Shown here: piece after piece, positions 1-9,522 of the stretch
Position numbering within the stretch: the first letter of the stretch is position 1
How the letters are laid out: each line of letters begins with the position of its first letter
DNA from: Dermatophilaceae bacterium Soc4.6
Lineage (GTDB): Bacteria; Actinomycetota; Actinomycetes; Actinomycetales; Dermatophilaceae
Direction of reading: 5' to 3'
NCBI GenBank assembly: GCA_039889245.1
Contig: JAZGVH010000002.1
Span: 1,550,001 to 1,614,000 of the forward strand
DNA length: 64,000 bases
Position numbers and translations under genes: made by a program
The notes under the pieces: generated by a model
The model's database searches: none
Seen by the model: the letters and a program-made list of their open reading frames with translations, nothing else
Told to the model about the DNA's origin: nothing

Positions 1-1
1 C

Positions 2-277
2 CACCTCAGCCCCGAGGGGCACCGCCGGGTCGCCGCGGCCGCCGCGTGGACCCTCGGGCTGCCGACCGACGAGGCCGACTGGCGCGGCGCCGTCCCCCCT
101 GCCCCCGTGCTGCGCCGGCGGGATGCCGCCGCGGCCGACGCCCGCTGGGCCCGCGACCACGTGGGCCCCTGGGTGCAGCGCCGCCTGCGCGGCCAGTCCT
201 CCGGCGACGCGCTGACCGCCAAGCGTCCCTCGGTGACCCCCCTCGCCCCACCCCCACTCCCACCCCGGTCGACTTGA
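2..277 (+). CDS. SGNH/GDSL hydrolase, C-terminal fragment (partial at window start)
   Basis: This is the last 91 codons of a gene that begins before the window. The first residues read HLSPEGHRRVA, the block that carries the catalytic histidine of SGNH/GDSL esterases (usually D-x-H-L-S-x-x-G-H). The tail, with WARDHVGPWVQRRLRG and SSGD, is typical of the actinobacterial branch of this family. The serine and oxyanion blocks lie upstream and cannot be checked. The substrate is unknown; relatives are esterases or lipases. The stop codon is 122 bases before the next gene, which reads the same way. Confidence 0.75.
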   Translation, partial: HLSPEGHRRVAAAAAWTLGLPTDEADWRGAVPPAPVLRRRDAAAADARWARDHVGPWVQRRLRGQSSGDALTAKRPSVTPLAPPPLPPRST

Positions 278-399
278 CGCTGCGTCGAGTGCGGGGGGCG
301 GGGGCTCGGGGGCGGGTCAGGGTCGATCCTGAGTGCGCCCGGACCACCGACACGCATACGGTGGGACGGACCCACTCACCACCCACGGGAGGAGCCGTC

Positions 400-831
400 A
401 TGGGCTTCATGGACAAGCTGAAGCAGAAGGCTCAGGAGTACGACCTCCAGGGCAAGGCCGGGCAGCTGGCCGACGGCATCGAGAAGACCGGCAAGCAGGC
501 AGCCGAGAAGGCCGGAGAGATCGCCCACGAGAACCGCGCCAAGGTCGCATCGGGCCTCGACAAGGCGGGGGCCAAGTTCGACGAGCAGACCGACGGCAAG
601 TACACCGACAAGGTGGCCAAGGCCAAGGGCATGGCCACCAAGGCGGTCGACCGGGTCGCCGAGCAGCGCCCCGACGCGGCGTCAGGCGCGGGCGCCCCCA
701 CGGACACCACCCCCGGCTCGTATGCCGCGCCCGCTCCGACGACACCCGACGACGTCACGGAGGTGCCGCCCACCGCAGCCGGACCCTCGGGCGCCACCCC
801 GCCGCCCGGGCCGCAGGACCCGTCCATCTGA
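400..831 (+). CDS. MT0933-like antitoxin family protein
   Basis: A 143-residue soluble, highly charged protein. Its first about 85 residues are Lys/Glu/Ala-rich amphipathic helix ending in GKYTDKVAKAKG, which matches the MT0933-like (Rv0909-type) antitoxin family. The rest is a Pro/Thr/Ala-rich low-complexity tail. The ATG at 400 is chosen over upstream in-frame starts because a strong GGGAGGAG ribosome site stands at 388-395 and similarity starts with MGFMDKLKQKA. No toxin gene is adjacent, so it is probably not acting as half of a local toxin-antitoxin pair. Function in this family is poorly established outside the mycobacterial example. Confidence 0.7.
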   Translation: MGFMDKLKQKAQEYDLQGKAGQLADGIEKTGKQAAEKAGEIAHENRAKVASGLDKAGAKFDEQTDGKYTDKVAKAKGMATKAVDRVAEQRPDAASGAGAPTDTTPGSYAAPAPTTPDDVTEVPPTAAGPSGATPPPGPQDPSI

Positions 832-860
832 GCGCCGCGCTGCTGCTCGACGCTCGCCCC

Positions 861-924
861 CGTCGCCCCGTCGCCCCGTCGCCCCGTCGCCCCGTCGCCC
901 CGTCGCCCCGTCGCCCCGTCGCCC
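861..924. repeat. 8 bp tandem repeat, eight copies of CGTCGCCC
   Basis: Eight perfect head-to-tail copies of an 8-base unit lie in the gap between the MT0933-like gene and the DUF4234 gene. Because 8 is not a multiple of 3, the array is not coding. Its last unit forms the left arm of a hairpin, so copy number could affect folding of the transcript. Confidence 0.9.
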
Positions 925-935
925 TGGGCGACGGG
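915..935 (+). terminator. Hairpin, probable terminator
   Basis: CCCGTCGCCC pairs perfectly with GGGCGACGGG around a 1-3 base loop at 925. There is no T-run, which is usual for GC-rich actinobacterial terminators. It lies 84 bases after the stop of the MT0933-like gene and 95 bases before the next start. The neighbouring repeat units could pair alternatively with the right arm. Confidence 0.5.
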
Positions 936-1029
936 CGGCGGGCTGGGCGAACCACACCCGGAATCCCGGTCGAGGTGTGAGGATCGTCGTGACGCGTGAG
1001 CACCCGCGCACCGACTCGAGGGGACACCA

Positions 1030-1512
1030 GTGAGCAACGCCGGCCAATTCGGTCCGAACAGCTACCCGCAGGACGCCGTAGGCCCCTACGGCCCACCGCA
1101 GTGGTCCGCGGCAACCGGCCTGGCGATGAAGCGGCGCAACGTCGTCGCCGTCTGGCTGGGTCTTCCCCTCATCACCCTGGGCATCTACTCGTGGGTGTGG
1201 TGGTACAAGATCAACGCCGAGATGGGCCGCCTCGACCCGCGCCGTCCGGTCAGCGCCGGCACCAGCCTCCTGGCCATCACGCTGGGCAGCTTCCTCGTCG
1301 TGCCGCCCTACGTCAGCGTCTACAACACCGGCAAGCGGATCGCGCAGCGGCAGCAGTCCGTGGGCATCGGCTCGAGCTGCTCACCCGTCGTCGGGCTGGT
1401 GCTCGTCTTCTTCTTCGGCCTCTACACGCTCTACTACCAGTCGGAGCTCAACAAGATCACCGACCACCTCGGCGCTCCCCCGGTCGGCACCCCGGTGCGC
1501 CTCGCCTCCTGA
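1030..1512 (+). CDS. DUF4234 membrane protein
   Basis: A 160-residue membrane protein. After a Gln/Pro/Tyr-rich N-tail (about residues 1-30) comes the DUF4234 pattern KRRNVVAVWLGLPLITLGIY-SWVWWYKIN, with one hydrophobic segment at about 36-58, a second at about 77-95, and a third at about 118-138. The family is found in many actinobacteria and has no assigned function. GTG at 1030 is chosen because GAGGGG stands seven bases upstream. It is followed after 9 bases by the end of the opposing ligB gene, so transcription converges here. Confidence 0.75.
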   Translation: MSNAGQFGPNSYPQDAVGPYGPPQWSAATGLAMKRRNVVAVWLGLPLITLGIYSWVWWYKINAEMGRLDPRRPVSAGTSLLAITLGSFLVVPPYVSVYNTGKRIAQRQQSVGIGSSCSPVVGLVLVFFFGLYTLYYQSELNKITDHLGAPPVGTPVRLAS

Positions 1513-1521
1513 TCCGGCTGC

Positions 1522-3048
<1,527 letters not shown>

Positions 3049-3102
3049 GCCGACATCGTCGCACCCACCACCGACAGCAGAGGCTGGTGGTTGGATGCAG
3101 GG

Positions 3103-3972
3103 GTGCAGGTCACCTCGCTCCGCGTCTACCCGGTCAAGTCGATGGGCGGCGCGCCCGTCACCGCTGTGCAGGTGGAGCCGCAGGGGCTCGCCGGTGATCG
3201 CCGCTGGTGCCTCGTCGACGAGTCGGGTGAGGTCGTGACCGCCCGCGAGTGCCACGCGCTGCTGCGTCTGACCGCCGAGGTCGTGGACGAGGACACGATC
3301 CGCATCACCGACCGGGCCGACCGAACCGCTGACGGCAGCGGCGCCCAGGGAGCGAGCATCCTCGTCGACACGCCCCTGGGCGTGGGGCCCGTGCCGATCT
3401 CCCTGTCCCGCCTGCCGTTCGCGGCCCCGGCCGACACCGACGTGAGCGAGTGGATCAGCGCCCGGACCGGCCGGTCGCTGCGTCTGGTCTGGCAGCAGGA
3501 CCCCTCCGCTCGAGCAGTGTCAGGGGCCCACGGCGGGGAGCCGGGTGACGTGCTCTCGATGGCTGACACGGGACCGCTCCTGCTCGTCTCGCAGGCCTCG
3601 ATGGCGCGACTCGACGAGTGGATCGGCGAGGAGTCGGAGCGCTCGACACCCCTCGACGTCGGGCGCTTCCGAGCGAACGTCGTGGTCGACGGCGACCAGC
3701 CCTTCGACGAGGACTCCTGGGTCGGGGTGAGGATCGGTGCGGTCGACTTCCGCATCACCGAGCTGTGTGACCGGTGCGTCATGACGACGCTCGACCCGGT
3801 CACCGCCGAGGGTGGCCTCGAGCCCATCCGCACGCTCGCCAGGCACCGCCGGTGGGACGGCAGCACCTGGTTCGGCACGCGGTTGCTGCCGCTGCTGCCC
3901 GGGCTGCCCGCGCGACCAGACGGCGGGGGCACCCTCCACGTCGGGGACGCGGTCGAGGTCACGACCCGCTGA
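3103..3972 (+). CDS. MOSC domain-containing protein
   Basis: A 289-residue protein with the N-terminal MOSC beta-barrel (LRVYPVKSMGG, GLAGDRRW) and the C-terminal MOSC domain, which includes RFRANVVVDG and the cysteine motif ELCDRCVMTTLDP. This order is that of mitochondrial mARC and bacterial YcbX/YiiM-like proteins, which bind the molybdenum cofactor and reduce N-hydroxylated compounds with redox partners. No ferredoxin domain is fused. The GTG at 3103 fits where similarity starts; no good ribosome site is visible. It begins 54 bases from the divergent ligB start. Confidence 0.8.
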   Translation: MQVTSLRVYPVKSMGGAPVTAVQVEPQGLAGDRRWCLVDESGEVVTARECHALLRLTAEVVDEDTIRITDRADRTADGSGAQGASILVDTPLGVGPVPISLSRLPFAAPADTDVSEWISARTGRSLRLVWQQDPSARAVSGAHGGEPGDVLSMADTGPLLLVSQASMARLDEWIGEESERSTPLDVGRFRANVVVDGDQPFDEDSWVGVRIGAVDFRITELCDRCVMTTLDPVTAEGGLEPIRTLARHRRWDGSTWFGTRLLPLLPGLPARPDGGGTLHVGDAVEVTTR

Positions 3973-4027
3973 GCCGTTCCACCTCCAGACCCGGGCAAAC
4001 GCTGCTCGAGCTCCCCCGAACGGGCAA

Positions 4028-4057
4028 TTGTGATGTGTCCGTTTTAAGGCTTAGATT
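4028..4057 (+). promoter_or_regulatory. AT-rich island with candidate promoter for the beta-helix gene
   Basis: The 316-base gap from 3973 to 4288 holds no gene. It contains a short AT-rich patch (about 4026-4068) that stands out sharply from its surroundings. Within it TTGTGA (4028-4033) and TAGATT (4052-4057) are separated by 18 bases, a plausible sigma-70-like promoter. TCCGT near 4038 and ACGGA near 4066 could pair weakly. The remaining about 220 bases up to the next start are C-rich with CACC repeats and nothing recognisable. Confidence 0.35.
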
Positions 4058-4288
4058 ACTTTTATACGGATCGGCACCTCACCCCGAACCCGACACCCGG
4101 CGGCACCTCACCCCGCCCGAGGCACCTCGCCTCACCTTGCCCGACCCACCTCACCCTCACTCGCCACGGCTCCGATCGGCTCCCACCCCGACGGCCGGCC
4201 ACTCGGCATCTCCTCACCACCCTCACACCGCCCGACGCGTGGTCCCCACCCCCGCGTCCTGGGCACCACCCTGCAAAGGACCCCTCAC

Positions 4289-5734
4289 ATGAGCACCTCA
4301 CTCATCCCCACCTCCGCCCGCACCGGGCGACGGACCGTGGTCGCCATCGGCACCGCCCTGGCCCTCACCGGCCTGGCCTGCAGCACGGCCGCCGCCGGCA
4401 CGACCTCGCCGGTCTCGAGCCGCAAGGCTGTCGTCGGGGTGGGGACCCCGAGCACCCCGGGCACGACGCCCCTGACGCCGGTGACCCCGACGTCCGGCGG
4501 CACCGCGCTCTACGGCGAGACCACCGGGGCCCCGGCCGTCGCCGGTGTGACGGCGGTCGCCCTGCGCACCGTGCCCGTGACCACCACCGTCGCGCTGACC
4601 GCCGCCCTCGCTGCCGCCCGCGCCGGTGACCGGATCGTGCTGGCCGGCGGCACCTACTCCGGCCCCTTCGACCTCAAGGCCTCCGGCACCGCCGCCCACC
4701 CCATCGTCGTGACCCCGGCCGATGGTGCGAGCGTCACTCTGACCTCCTCCGTGCCCTACCCGGGCTGCGGCGCCACCGGCCCGGACGAGTACCGCACCGT
4801 CTCCTTCGTGGGCGGCGCGAGCCACTGGGTGGTGCGCGGCCTGACCATCCGGGGCGGCCTGCGCCTGTCGAGCAAGAACGCCAACCTCACGCAGAACTGG
4901 CAGGCCGCGCGCATCGACGACCACGACTGGCAGGCCCGCCGCTCGGTGCCGGGCACGACCACCCGCGATCCCAGCACGACCCGTGGCCTGACCGCCTGGT
5001 TCAGCGCCCTCGTCGGCAAGGGGGTCGTCCCCTCGGAGGACATCCAGCTCCTCGGCAACACGTTCACCGGCAAGGGGATCTTCGGCCGCTTCGCCCGCTA
5101 CGCGACGGTCTCCGGCAACACGGTCACCGACATCGCCTGCGGCACCGGCCCCGCCATCTGGTTCGCCAACTACTCGCACGGCAACGTCTTCTCCGGGAAC
5201 GACGTCTCGAAGGTCGCCCACTCCACCGCGAGCCACTACATGCAGGAGGGCATCCGGCTGGGCAACGGCTCCGACTACAACGTCGTGACGGGCAACCGGG
5301 TGCACGACCTCGACGCAGCCGGGCGGGGCATCACCACCGACCAGGACGCCTCCTTCAACCTCATCACGGCCAACGTCGTGGACAACGTCAACATCGCCTA
5401 CAACGAGCAGCAGTCCTCGTGGGGCAACGTCTGGTCCTACAACGTGGCCAACCGCGCCAACGCCGGCTTCAGCCTCCGTATGGAGGACTCCAACCTCACC
5501 ACGCCGTCGAGGGACACCAGCTCCTACGGGACCCAGATCACCTGCAACGTGGTCACGAACAGCGCCGTCGCCTTCCAGGCCGGTGCCGTCTCCGGTGGCG
5601 TCTTCACCGGCAACAGCTTCAGCACCCTGAGCATCAACAAGAACCTGTCCCGCTACTGGGCCACGGAGGGAAACCGGTGGAACGGCTCAGCCAGCGTGCC
5701 CGTCTCGGGTCCGACAGCGATCGCCGGGTGCTGA
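4289..5734 (+). CDS. Secreted right-handed parallel beta-helix protein
   Basis: A 481-residue exported protein. An N-terminal signal peptide (RTGRR charged start, hydrophobic core about residues 18-30, Ala-rich end near 36) is followed by a Thr/Pro/Gly linker. From about residue 100 the sequence shows ALAAARAGDRIVLAGGTYSG, the entry coil of pectate-lyase or chondroitinase-B-like beta-helices. Repeated N-x-V/I turns follow (LLGNTFTG, VSGNTVTD, FSGNDVSK, VTGNRVHD). The fold is typical of polysaccharide lyases and surface carbohydrate-binding proteins; the substrate cannot be named. ATG at 4289 has AAAGGA nine bases upstream. Confidence 0.75.
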   Translation: MSTSLIPTSARTGRRTVVAIGTALALTGLACSTAAAGTTSPVSSRKAVVGVGTPSTPGTTPLTPVTPTSGGTALYGETTGAPAVAGVTAVALRTVPVTTTVALTAALAAARAGDRIVLAGGTYSGPFDLKASGTAAHPIVVTPADGASVTLTSSVPYPGCGATGPDEYRTVSFVGGASHWVVRGLTIRGGLRLSSKNANLTQNWQAARIDDHDWQARRSVPGTTTRDPSTTRGLTAWFSALVGKGVVPSEDIQLLGNTFTGKGIFGRFARYATVSGNTVTDIACGTGPAIWFANYSHGNVFSGNDVSKVAHSTASHYMQEGIRLGNGSDYNVVTGNRVHDLDAAGRGITTDQDASFNLITANVVDNVNIAYNEQQSSWGNVWSYNVANRANAGFSLRMEDSNLTTPSRDTSSYGTQITCNVVTNSAVAFQAGAVSGGVFTGNSFSTLSINKNLSRYWATEGNRWNGSASVPVSGPTAIAGC

Positions 5735-5777
5735 ACCCGGTGGGGTGACCCTGCAGGACCACCCCACCACGCAAGCG

Positions 5778-5814
5778 CTGTCCCGTCGGGGAGGGAGGTT
5801 CCCCGGCGGGACAG
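5778..5814. terminator. Strong bidirectional terminator hairpin
   Basis: A 15 bp stem (5778-5792 with 5800-5814, one G-T wobble) closes a 7-base loop. It lies 43 bases past the beta-helix stop and 57 bases before the end of the opposing small gene, so it can serve both convergent transcripts. Confidence 0.75.
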
Positions 5815-5871
5815 TGGCATGCCGCGGCGAGGTCGATCCCGGTCAGGGCCGCGTCGACGCCCTGCGCGCAC

Positions 5872-6105
5872 TCACTCCGCGTCGGCGAGCGGGTGGATCC
5901 GCGGGCTGCGGCAGTCGACGTCGATGGTCTGGTCGCCGAAGCGGACGTACATCCGGCTGCCGTTGATGCGCACCACGCGACCGAGGCCGTGACGGTCGTG
6001 GGTCACGCGCTCGTCCACCTGCCAGTCGGGGGTCGGTAGCTCTGGTTCACGCCGGAACGGGCTGCTGGACTGCTTCGATCGTCGTGCCGTCTGTCGGGAG
6101 TCCAT
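5872..6105 (-). CDS. Small Tudor-like (PcrA C-terminal-like) protein
   Basis: A 77-residue protein. A basic Ser-rich N-tail of about 25 residues precedes the segment WQVDERVTHDRHGLGRVVRI, then MYVRFGDQTIDVDC. The V-x-H-D-x-x-G-L-G-x-V pattern is that of the small SH3/Tudor barrel found at the end of UvrD/PcrA helicases, which binds RNA polymerase, and of CarD-like modules. Here it stands alone. Binding to polymerase is only an inference. ATG at 6105 is preferred; the frame stays open upstream but that part is dissimilar and overlaps the divergent GT87 promoter region. Confidence 0.6.
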   Translation of the reverse strand: MDSRQTARRSKQSSSPFRREPELPTPDWQVDERVTHDRHGLGRVVRINGSRMYVRFGDQTIDVDCRSPRIHPLADAE

Positions 6106-6277
6106 ATCCCCAGTGTCGCCTGTCAGCGCGCGAAAAGCACCTTCTCTCGCCAGATCGGCCTCGTCCGAGGCGCGCACCCGGCCTCGGGAAGGCGGTTCTG
6201 CTGCACTAACGTCGCACCCGGGGGCTTGGTTCCGAGCTCCCGCCCCGGCGTCCGGGGCCCGGGACCGGAGGTGGGTC

Positions 6278-7567
6278 GTGTCACGCAAGCGCCGGGCCGC
6301 CGCCGCCGCCGTGCGCCCGGCCGTGCTGGTCGCCGTCGCCGTGGCCGCTGTCCTGGGGACCCGCCTGCCGGGGAGAGCGGTCGACCTCGAGGTCTACCGC
6401 ACCGCGGGAGCCGTGTGGCGCGCCGGGCGGCCCCTCTACGGCGCCGGCTACCCCTTCGGTCTGGGGATCTACCTGCCCTTCACCTACCCACCCTTTGCGG
6501 CCCTGCTGCTCGGCCTCAGCTCCCTGCTGCCCTCCCCCGTCGCCGTCGCCCTGGTCAGCTCCGGCAGCCTGCTCGCCCTCGGCGTCGCGGCCCGTCTGTC
6601 GGCCGAGGCAGCGGGGCTGGCCCGTCCGTGGGCGCGCTGGCCCCTGCCGGTGGTCGCCGCGCTGGGCGTCCTCGCCGTCGCGCTCGAGCCCGTGCGCTTC
6701 ACCCTCTACTTCGGCCAGGTCAACCTCGTGCTGATGGCCGCGGTGACGGCCGACACGCTGGTCCGACGACCACGGTGGCCGCGCGGGGTGCTCATCGGGC
6801 TCGCCGCCGCGGTGAAGCTCACGCCCCTCGCGTTCCTGCTGGTGCTGGTCTGCCGCCACCAGTGGCGGGCCTGCGCGACGGCCGTGGTGACGTTCGTCGC
6901 CGCTCACCTGCTCGGCGCGGTCCTGCTTCCGGCCGACAGCCGGGACTACTGGCTCGGTGGGGTGCTGACGTCCCCCGGCCGCATCGGCGCGGCAGACACG
7001 GCCACCAACCAGTCGCTGCGGGGCGTGCTGGCCCGCGCCTGGCCCGAGGCTCCCTCCGCCGTGTGGGTGGGCCTCGTCCTCGTCATGGGCGTGCTGACGG
7101 CGGTCGCCACGTGGCGTCGCACGCATCGGGGCGACGACCTCGGCGCCCTGCTCGCGACGGCCGCGGGCGGCCTGCTGGTCTCGCCCGTCTCGTGGACCCA
7201 CCACTGGGTCTGGGTCGTGCCTGCGCTCGCGTGGCTGCTGGCCCGAGCCCGACGCGTCTCGGCCGCGGCCCACCGCCTGACGTGGGCCGGCGCGGCGGCC
7301 TGGGCGGTGCCCGCCCTCGTCGCAGCCGTCTTCGTCGTGGCGCCCGCCGACCTCCTGCCCGCCGGTGACGGCCGAGAGCAGCACTGGGTGTGGTGGCAGC
7401 ACCTGATCGGAGACGCCTACGTGTGGCTGGGGCTGGCCGCCCTCGTGGCCGCCTCGTTCGCCGGGCCACGACCGGCCCGCCAGCGGACTGCCGACGAGGC
7501 GACCACGACCAGCGAGGCGAGCACCCAGGCGGTCGACGGCAGCGCCGGCACCCGGATCCCGAGGTAG
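6278..7567 (+). CDS. GT87 / DUF2029 family membrane mannosyltransferase-like protein
   Basis: A 429-residue polytopic membrane protein with about ten hydrophobic segments. It has the GT-C type family marks: an early acidic loop DLEVYRTAGAVWRAGRPLYG, the YPPFAALLLGL segment, and GLAAAVKLTPLAFLL in the middle. Such enzymes use polyprenyl-phosphate mannose to build cell-envelope glycans (lipomannan, PIM and related). The GTG at 6278 is chosen because GGAGG is six bases upstream. The last about 50 codons overlap the 3' end of the opposing gene by 151 bases; this tail (Thr/Ala-rich) is not needed for the family fold. Confidence 0.75.
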   Translation: MSRKRRAAAAAVRPAVLVAVAVAAVLGTRLPGRAVDLEVYRTAGAVWRAGRPLYGAGYPFGLGIYLPFTYPPFAALLLGLSSLLPSPVAVALVSSGSLLALGVAARLSAEAAGLARPWARWPLPVVAALGVLAVALEPVRFTLYFGQVNLVLMAAVTADTLVRRPRWPRGVLIGLAAAVKLTPLAFLLVLVCRHQWRACATAVVTFVAAHLLGAVLLPADSRDYWLGGVLTSPGRIGAADTATNQSLRGVLARAWPEAPSAVWVGLVLVMGVLTAVATWRRTHRGDDLGALLATAAGGLLVSPVSWTHHWVWVVPALAWLLARARRVSAAAHRLTWAGAAAWAVPALVAAVFVVAPADLLPAGDGREQHWVWWQHLIGDAYVWLGLAALVAASFAGPRPARQRTADEATTTSEASTQAVDGSAGTRIPR

Positions 7568-8838
7568 GCCGCCTCGCCCGCCACGGCCACCGCGACCCAC
7601 TCTGGACGGCGGGCGAGGAGCGCGAGCGGCAGGAGGGACACCGCATACCAGGGGTAGGCGGGGGTCGTGACGAGGAGGAAGCCTCCGACGAGCACGGCGG
7701 CGGGCACCGCGACCGCCGGGACGTCACGCTCGCTGCGGTGGGCGGTCGACCACCGCAGCGACCACAGCCCGAGCCCGACGAGGACGAGGGCACCGACCGG
7801 GGTCACGGCGGTGTCGGGGAGCAGCAGCTGCAGCACGGCCGAGCGACCGCCCGCCCCCTCCTCGAGGAGGTAGCCGGGGATGTAGCCGAGCACCAGGGCG
7901 CCGGCGACCAGCACGTGAGGCAGGTAAGTCGCCAGCAGGGTCGCGACGGCCGCCAGCGGGGCCGGTACCGCCCGCCACCAGCGGCGCTGGGCCAGCGGCG
8001 CGAGCGCAGCGACCACGACGAGGGGGAAGAGCTTGACGGCCCCGGCCAGCCCCACGACCACGCCGGCGACCCAGCGCCGGGCAGAGGACGAACCCCCGAC
8101 GGCGACCGCCGCGACCAGCAGCACAGCCGAGACGATGTCGACGTGCGCGCCGTTGCCGGTCTCGAGCAGCACCAGCGGTGACCAGGCCCACCACAGAGCG
8201 CCCAGGGGATGGCGGCCGGACCGGCGGGCCAGGGCCGCGAGCGCGACCGCCACGGCGACCGCGAGCAGGGCCGAGCCGACCTGCAGCCCGCGGGTGCCCG
8301 CCGACCATGGCGTGACCGCCGCGACGGCGGTGAACCACGCCTGCGCCACCGGCGGGTAGATCGTGGGCACCCTGGGCCGGTTGATGCGGGTGCGGGGGTC
8401 GTCCTTCGCGCGCACGGCCAGCGCACTCCGGTCGGTCGGCACCGGCTCGGTGAGGTAGCCGGAGCGGTCGGCCGGGCCGAGCCCGGGGAAGAGCACAGGA
8501 TCGCGCAGGGCGGCGAGGCGGTCGTCGAGAGGGGCGTAGCGGTAGGGCGAGGTGCCCGACAGCTGCACGCGCCCGTCCCAGACGTAGCGGTAGGCGTCGG
8601 AGCTCGTCAGCGGCGGCGTCACCAGGCCCGGCAGCTGCACGACGACCGCCGCCAGACCAACGACCAGCAGGGCCCGGCGGGGCGCCGCACCTCGGGTGGC
8701 CCACCGGGTCAGGCCCGCGGTGACGAGCCACAGGGCTCCGACGAACACGACCGTCGGGATAGAGGTGCCTCGATGCAGGAGGACGACGACACCCGCCCAC
8801 CCGGCGGTGGTGACCACAGCTCCGAGGGCGACGCGCAT
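7417..8838 (-). CDS. GT87-like membrane mannosyltransferase
   Basis: A 473-residue membrane protein with about 11-12 hydrophobic segments. The first periplasmic loop has SSDAYRYVWDGRVQ and GTSPYRYAP, the acidic motif typical of DUF2029/MptA-like polyprenol-phosphomannose alpha-1,6-mannosyltransferases; GLAGAVKLFPLVVV matches the second conserved block. It probably adds mannose to an envelope glycolipid from a lipid donor. ATG at 8838 gives a natural first membrane helix. It converges on, and overlaps by 151 bases, another member of the same family, so the two are paralogues arranged tail to tail. Confidence 0.75.
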   Translation of the reverse strand: MRVALGAVVTTAGWAGVVVLLHRGTSIPTVVFVGALWLVTAGLTRWATRGAAPRRALLVVGLAAVVVQLPGLVTPPLTSSDAYRYVWDGRVQLSGTSPYRYAPLDDRLAALRDPVLFPGLGPADRSGYLTEPVPTDRSALAVRAKDDPRTRINRPRVPTIYPPVAQAWFTAVAAVTPWSAGTRGLQVGSALLAVAVAVALAALARRSGRHPLGALWWAWSPLVLLETGNGAHVDIVSAVLLVAAVAVGGSSSARRWVAGVVVGLAGAVKLFPLVVVAALAPLAQRRWWRAVPAPLAAVATLLATYLPHVLVAGALVLGYIPGYLLEEGAGGRSAVLQLLLPDTAVTPVGALVLVGLGLWSLRWSTAHRSERDVPAVAVPAAVLVGGFLLVTTPAYPWYAVSLLPLALLARRPEWVAVAVAGEAAYLGIRVPALPSTAWVLASLVVVASSAVRWRAGRGPANEAATRAASPSHT

Positions 8839-8948
8839 GGGCTCACTCTGCCGTGCCCGGGCCCCGGGTGCGGCCCCGCCGGGCCCCGCGCGGCGTCCCG
8901 TCACCCTCACGTAACCGGTCACCCGTCGCGCGAGGGCCCTCTCGGCCC

Positions 8949-8954
8949 TAGCGT
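8949..8954 (+). promoter_or_regulatory. Candidate -10 box of a leaderless transcript
   Basis: TAGCGT ends seven bases before the ATG at 8962 and there is no ribosome-binding site. This spacing would put the transcription start at or next to the A of the start codon, the common actinobacterial leaderless arrangement. Confidence 0.4.
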
Positions 8955-8961
8955 CGTCACC

Positions 8962-9522
8962 ATGCCCCAGCCACCCACCCCGGAGGACTTCCGCTCCCCG
9001 CTGCACGGAGCGGCGCTCACCGCGCGCCTGGGCGTGTGGCTCGGAGCCGCGTTCCTGACCTGCTTCGCCACCGGGCTGATCAGCCACCTGCACCAGCACC
9101 CCGTGTCGTTCCTGCCCCTGCCGGCCCAGCCCGAGTGGGGCTTCCGGGTCAGCCAGGGACTCCACGTCACCACGGGCGTCGCCTGCCTGCCGCTCCTGCT
9201 GGCCAAGATGTACAGCACCTACCCGCGTCTCTTCGAGCGCCCGCTGCTCGGGGGGCCGCTGCGCTCCCTCGAGCGGCTCTCGATCGGGGTGCTGGTCGCG
9301 AGTGCCTTCTTCCAGCTGCTGACCGGCATCGTCAACGTCGCCCAGTGGTACTCCGTCTTCGGCTTCGGCTTCACCCAGACCCACTTCGCCTTCGCGTGGA
9401 TCGCGATCGGGGCTCTGGCCGTGCACATCGCGGTCAAGCTGCCCGTCATCCGCGACGCGCTGTCGACACCGCTCGACGGGGGCACCTCGCCAGCCGACGT
9501 CGACCAGGAGGTGGCCCGGTGA
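8962..9522 (+). CDS. Cytochrome b561-like membrane protein
   Basis: A 186-residue membrane protein with four hydrophobic segments (about 22-48, 67-90, 111-132 and 145-166) and histidines in or near them (SHLHQH, SQGLHV, QTHFAF, AVHIAV). This is the layout of b561/FdnI-like di-haem anchors that pass electrons between quinones and a periplasmic oxidoreductase. It is translationally coupled by a GTGA overlap to the molybdopterin oxidoreductase gene, so it is probably that enzyme's membrane partner. Haem ligands are inferred from position only. Confidence 0.65.
   Translation: MPQPPTPEDFRSPLHGAALTARLGVWLGAAFLTCFATGLISHLHQHPVSFLPLPAQPEWGFRVSQGLHVTTGVACLPLLLAKMYSTYPRLFERPLLGGPLRSLERLSIGVLVASAFFQLLTGIVNVAQWYSVFGFGFTQTHFAFAWIAIGALAVHIAVKLPVIRDALSTPLDGGTSPADVDQEVAR

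Noticed and set aside
861-924. Possible CRISPR array
   Set aside because: Units are 8 bases with no spacers and no cas genes nearby.
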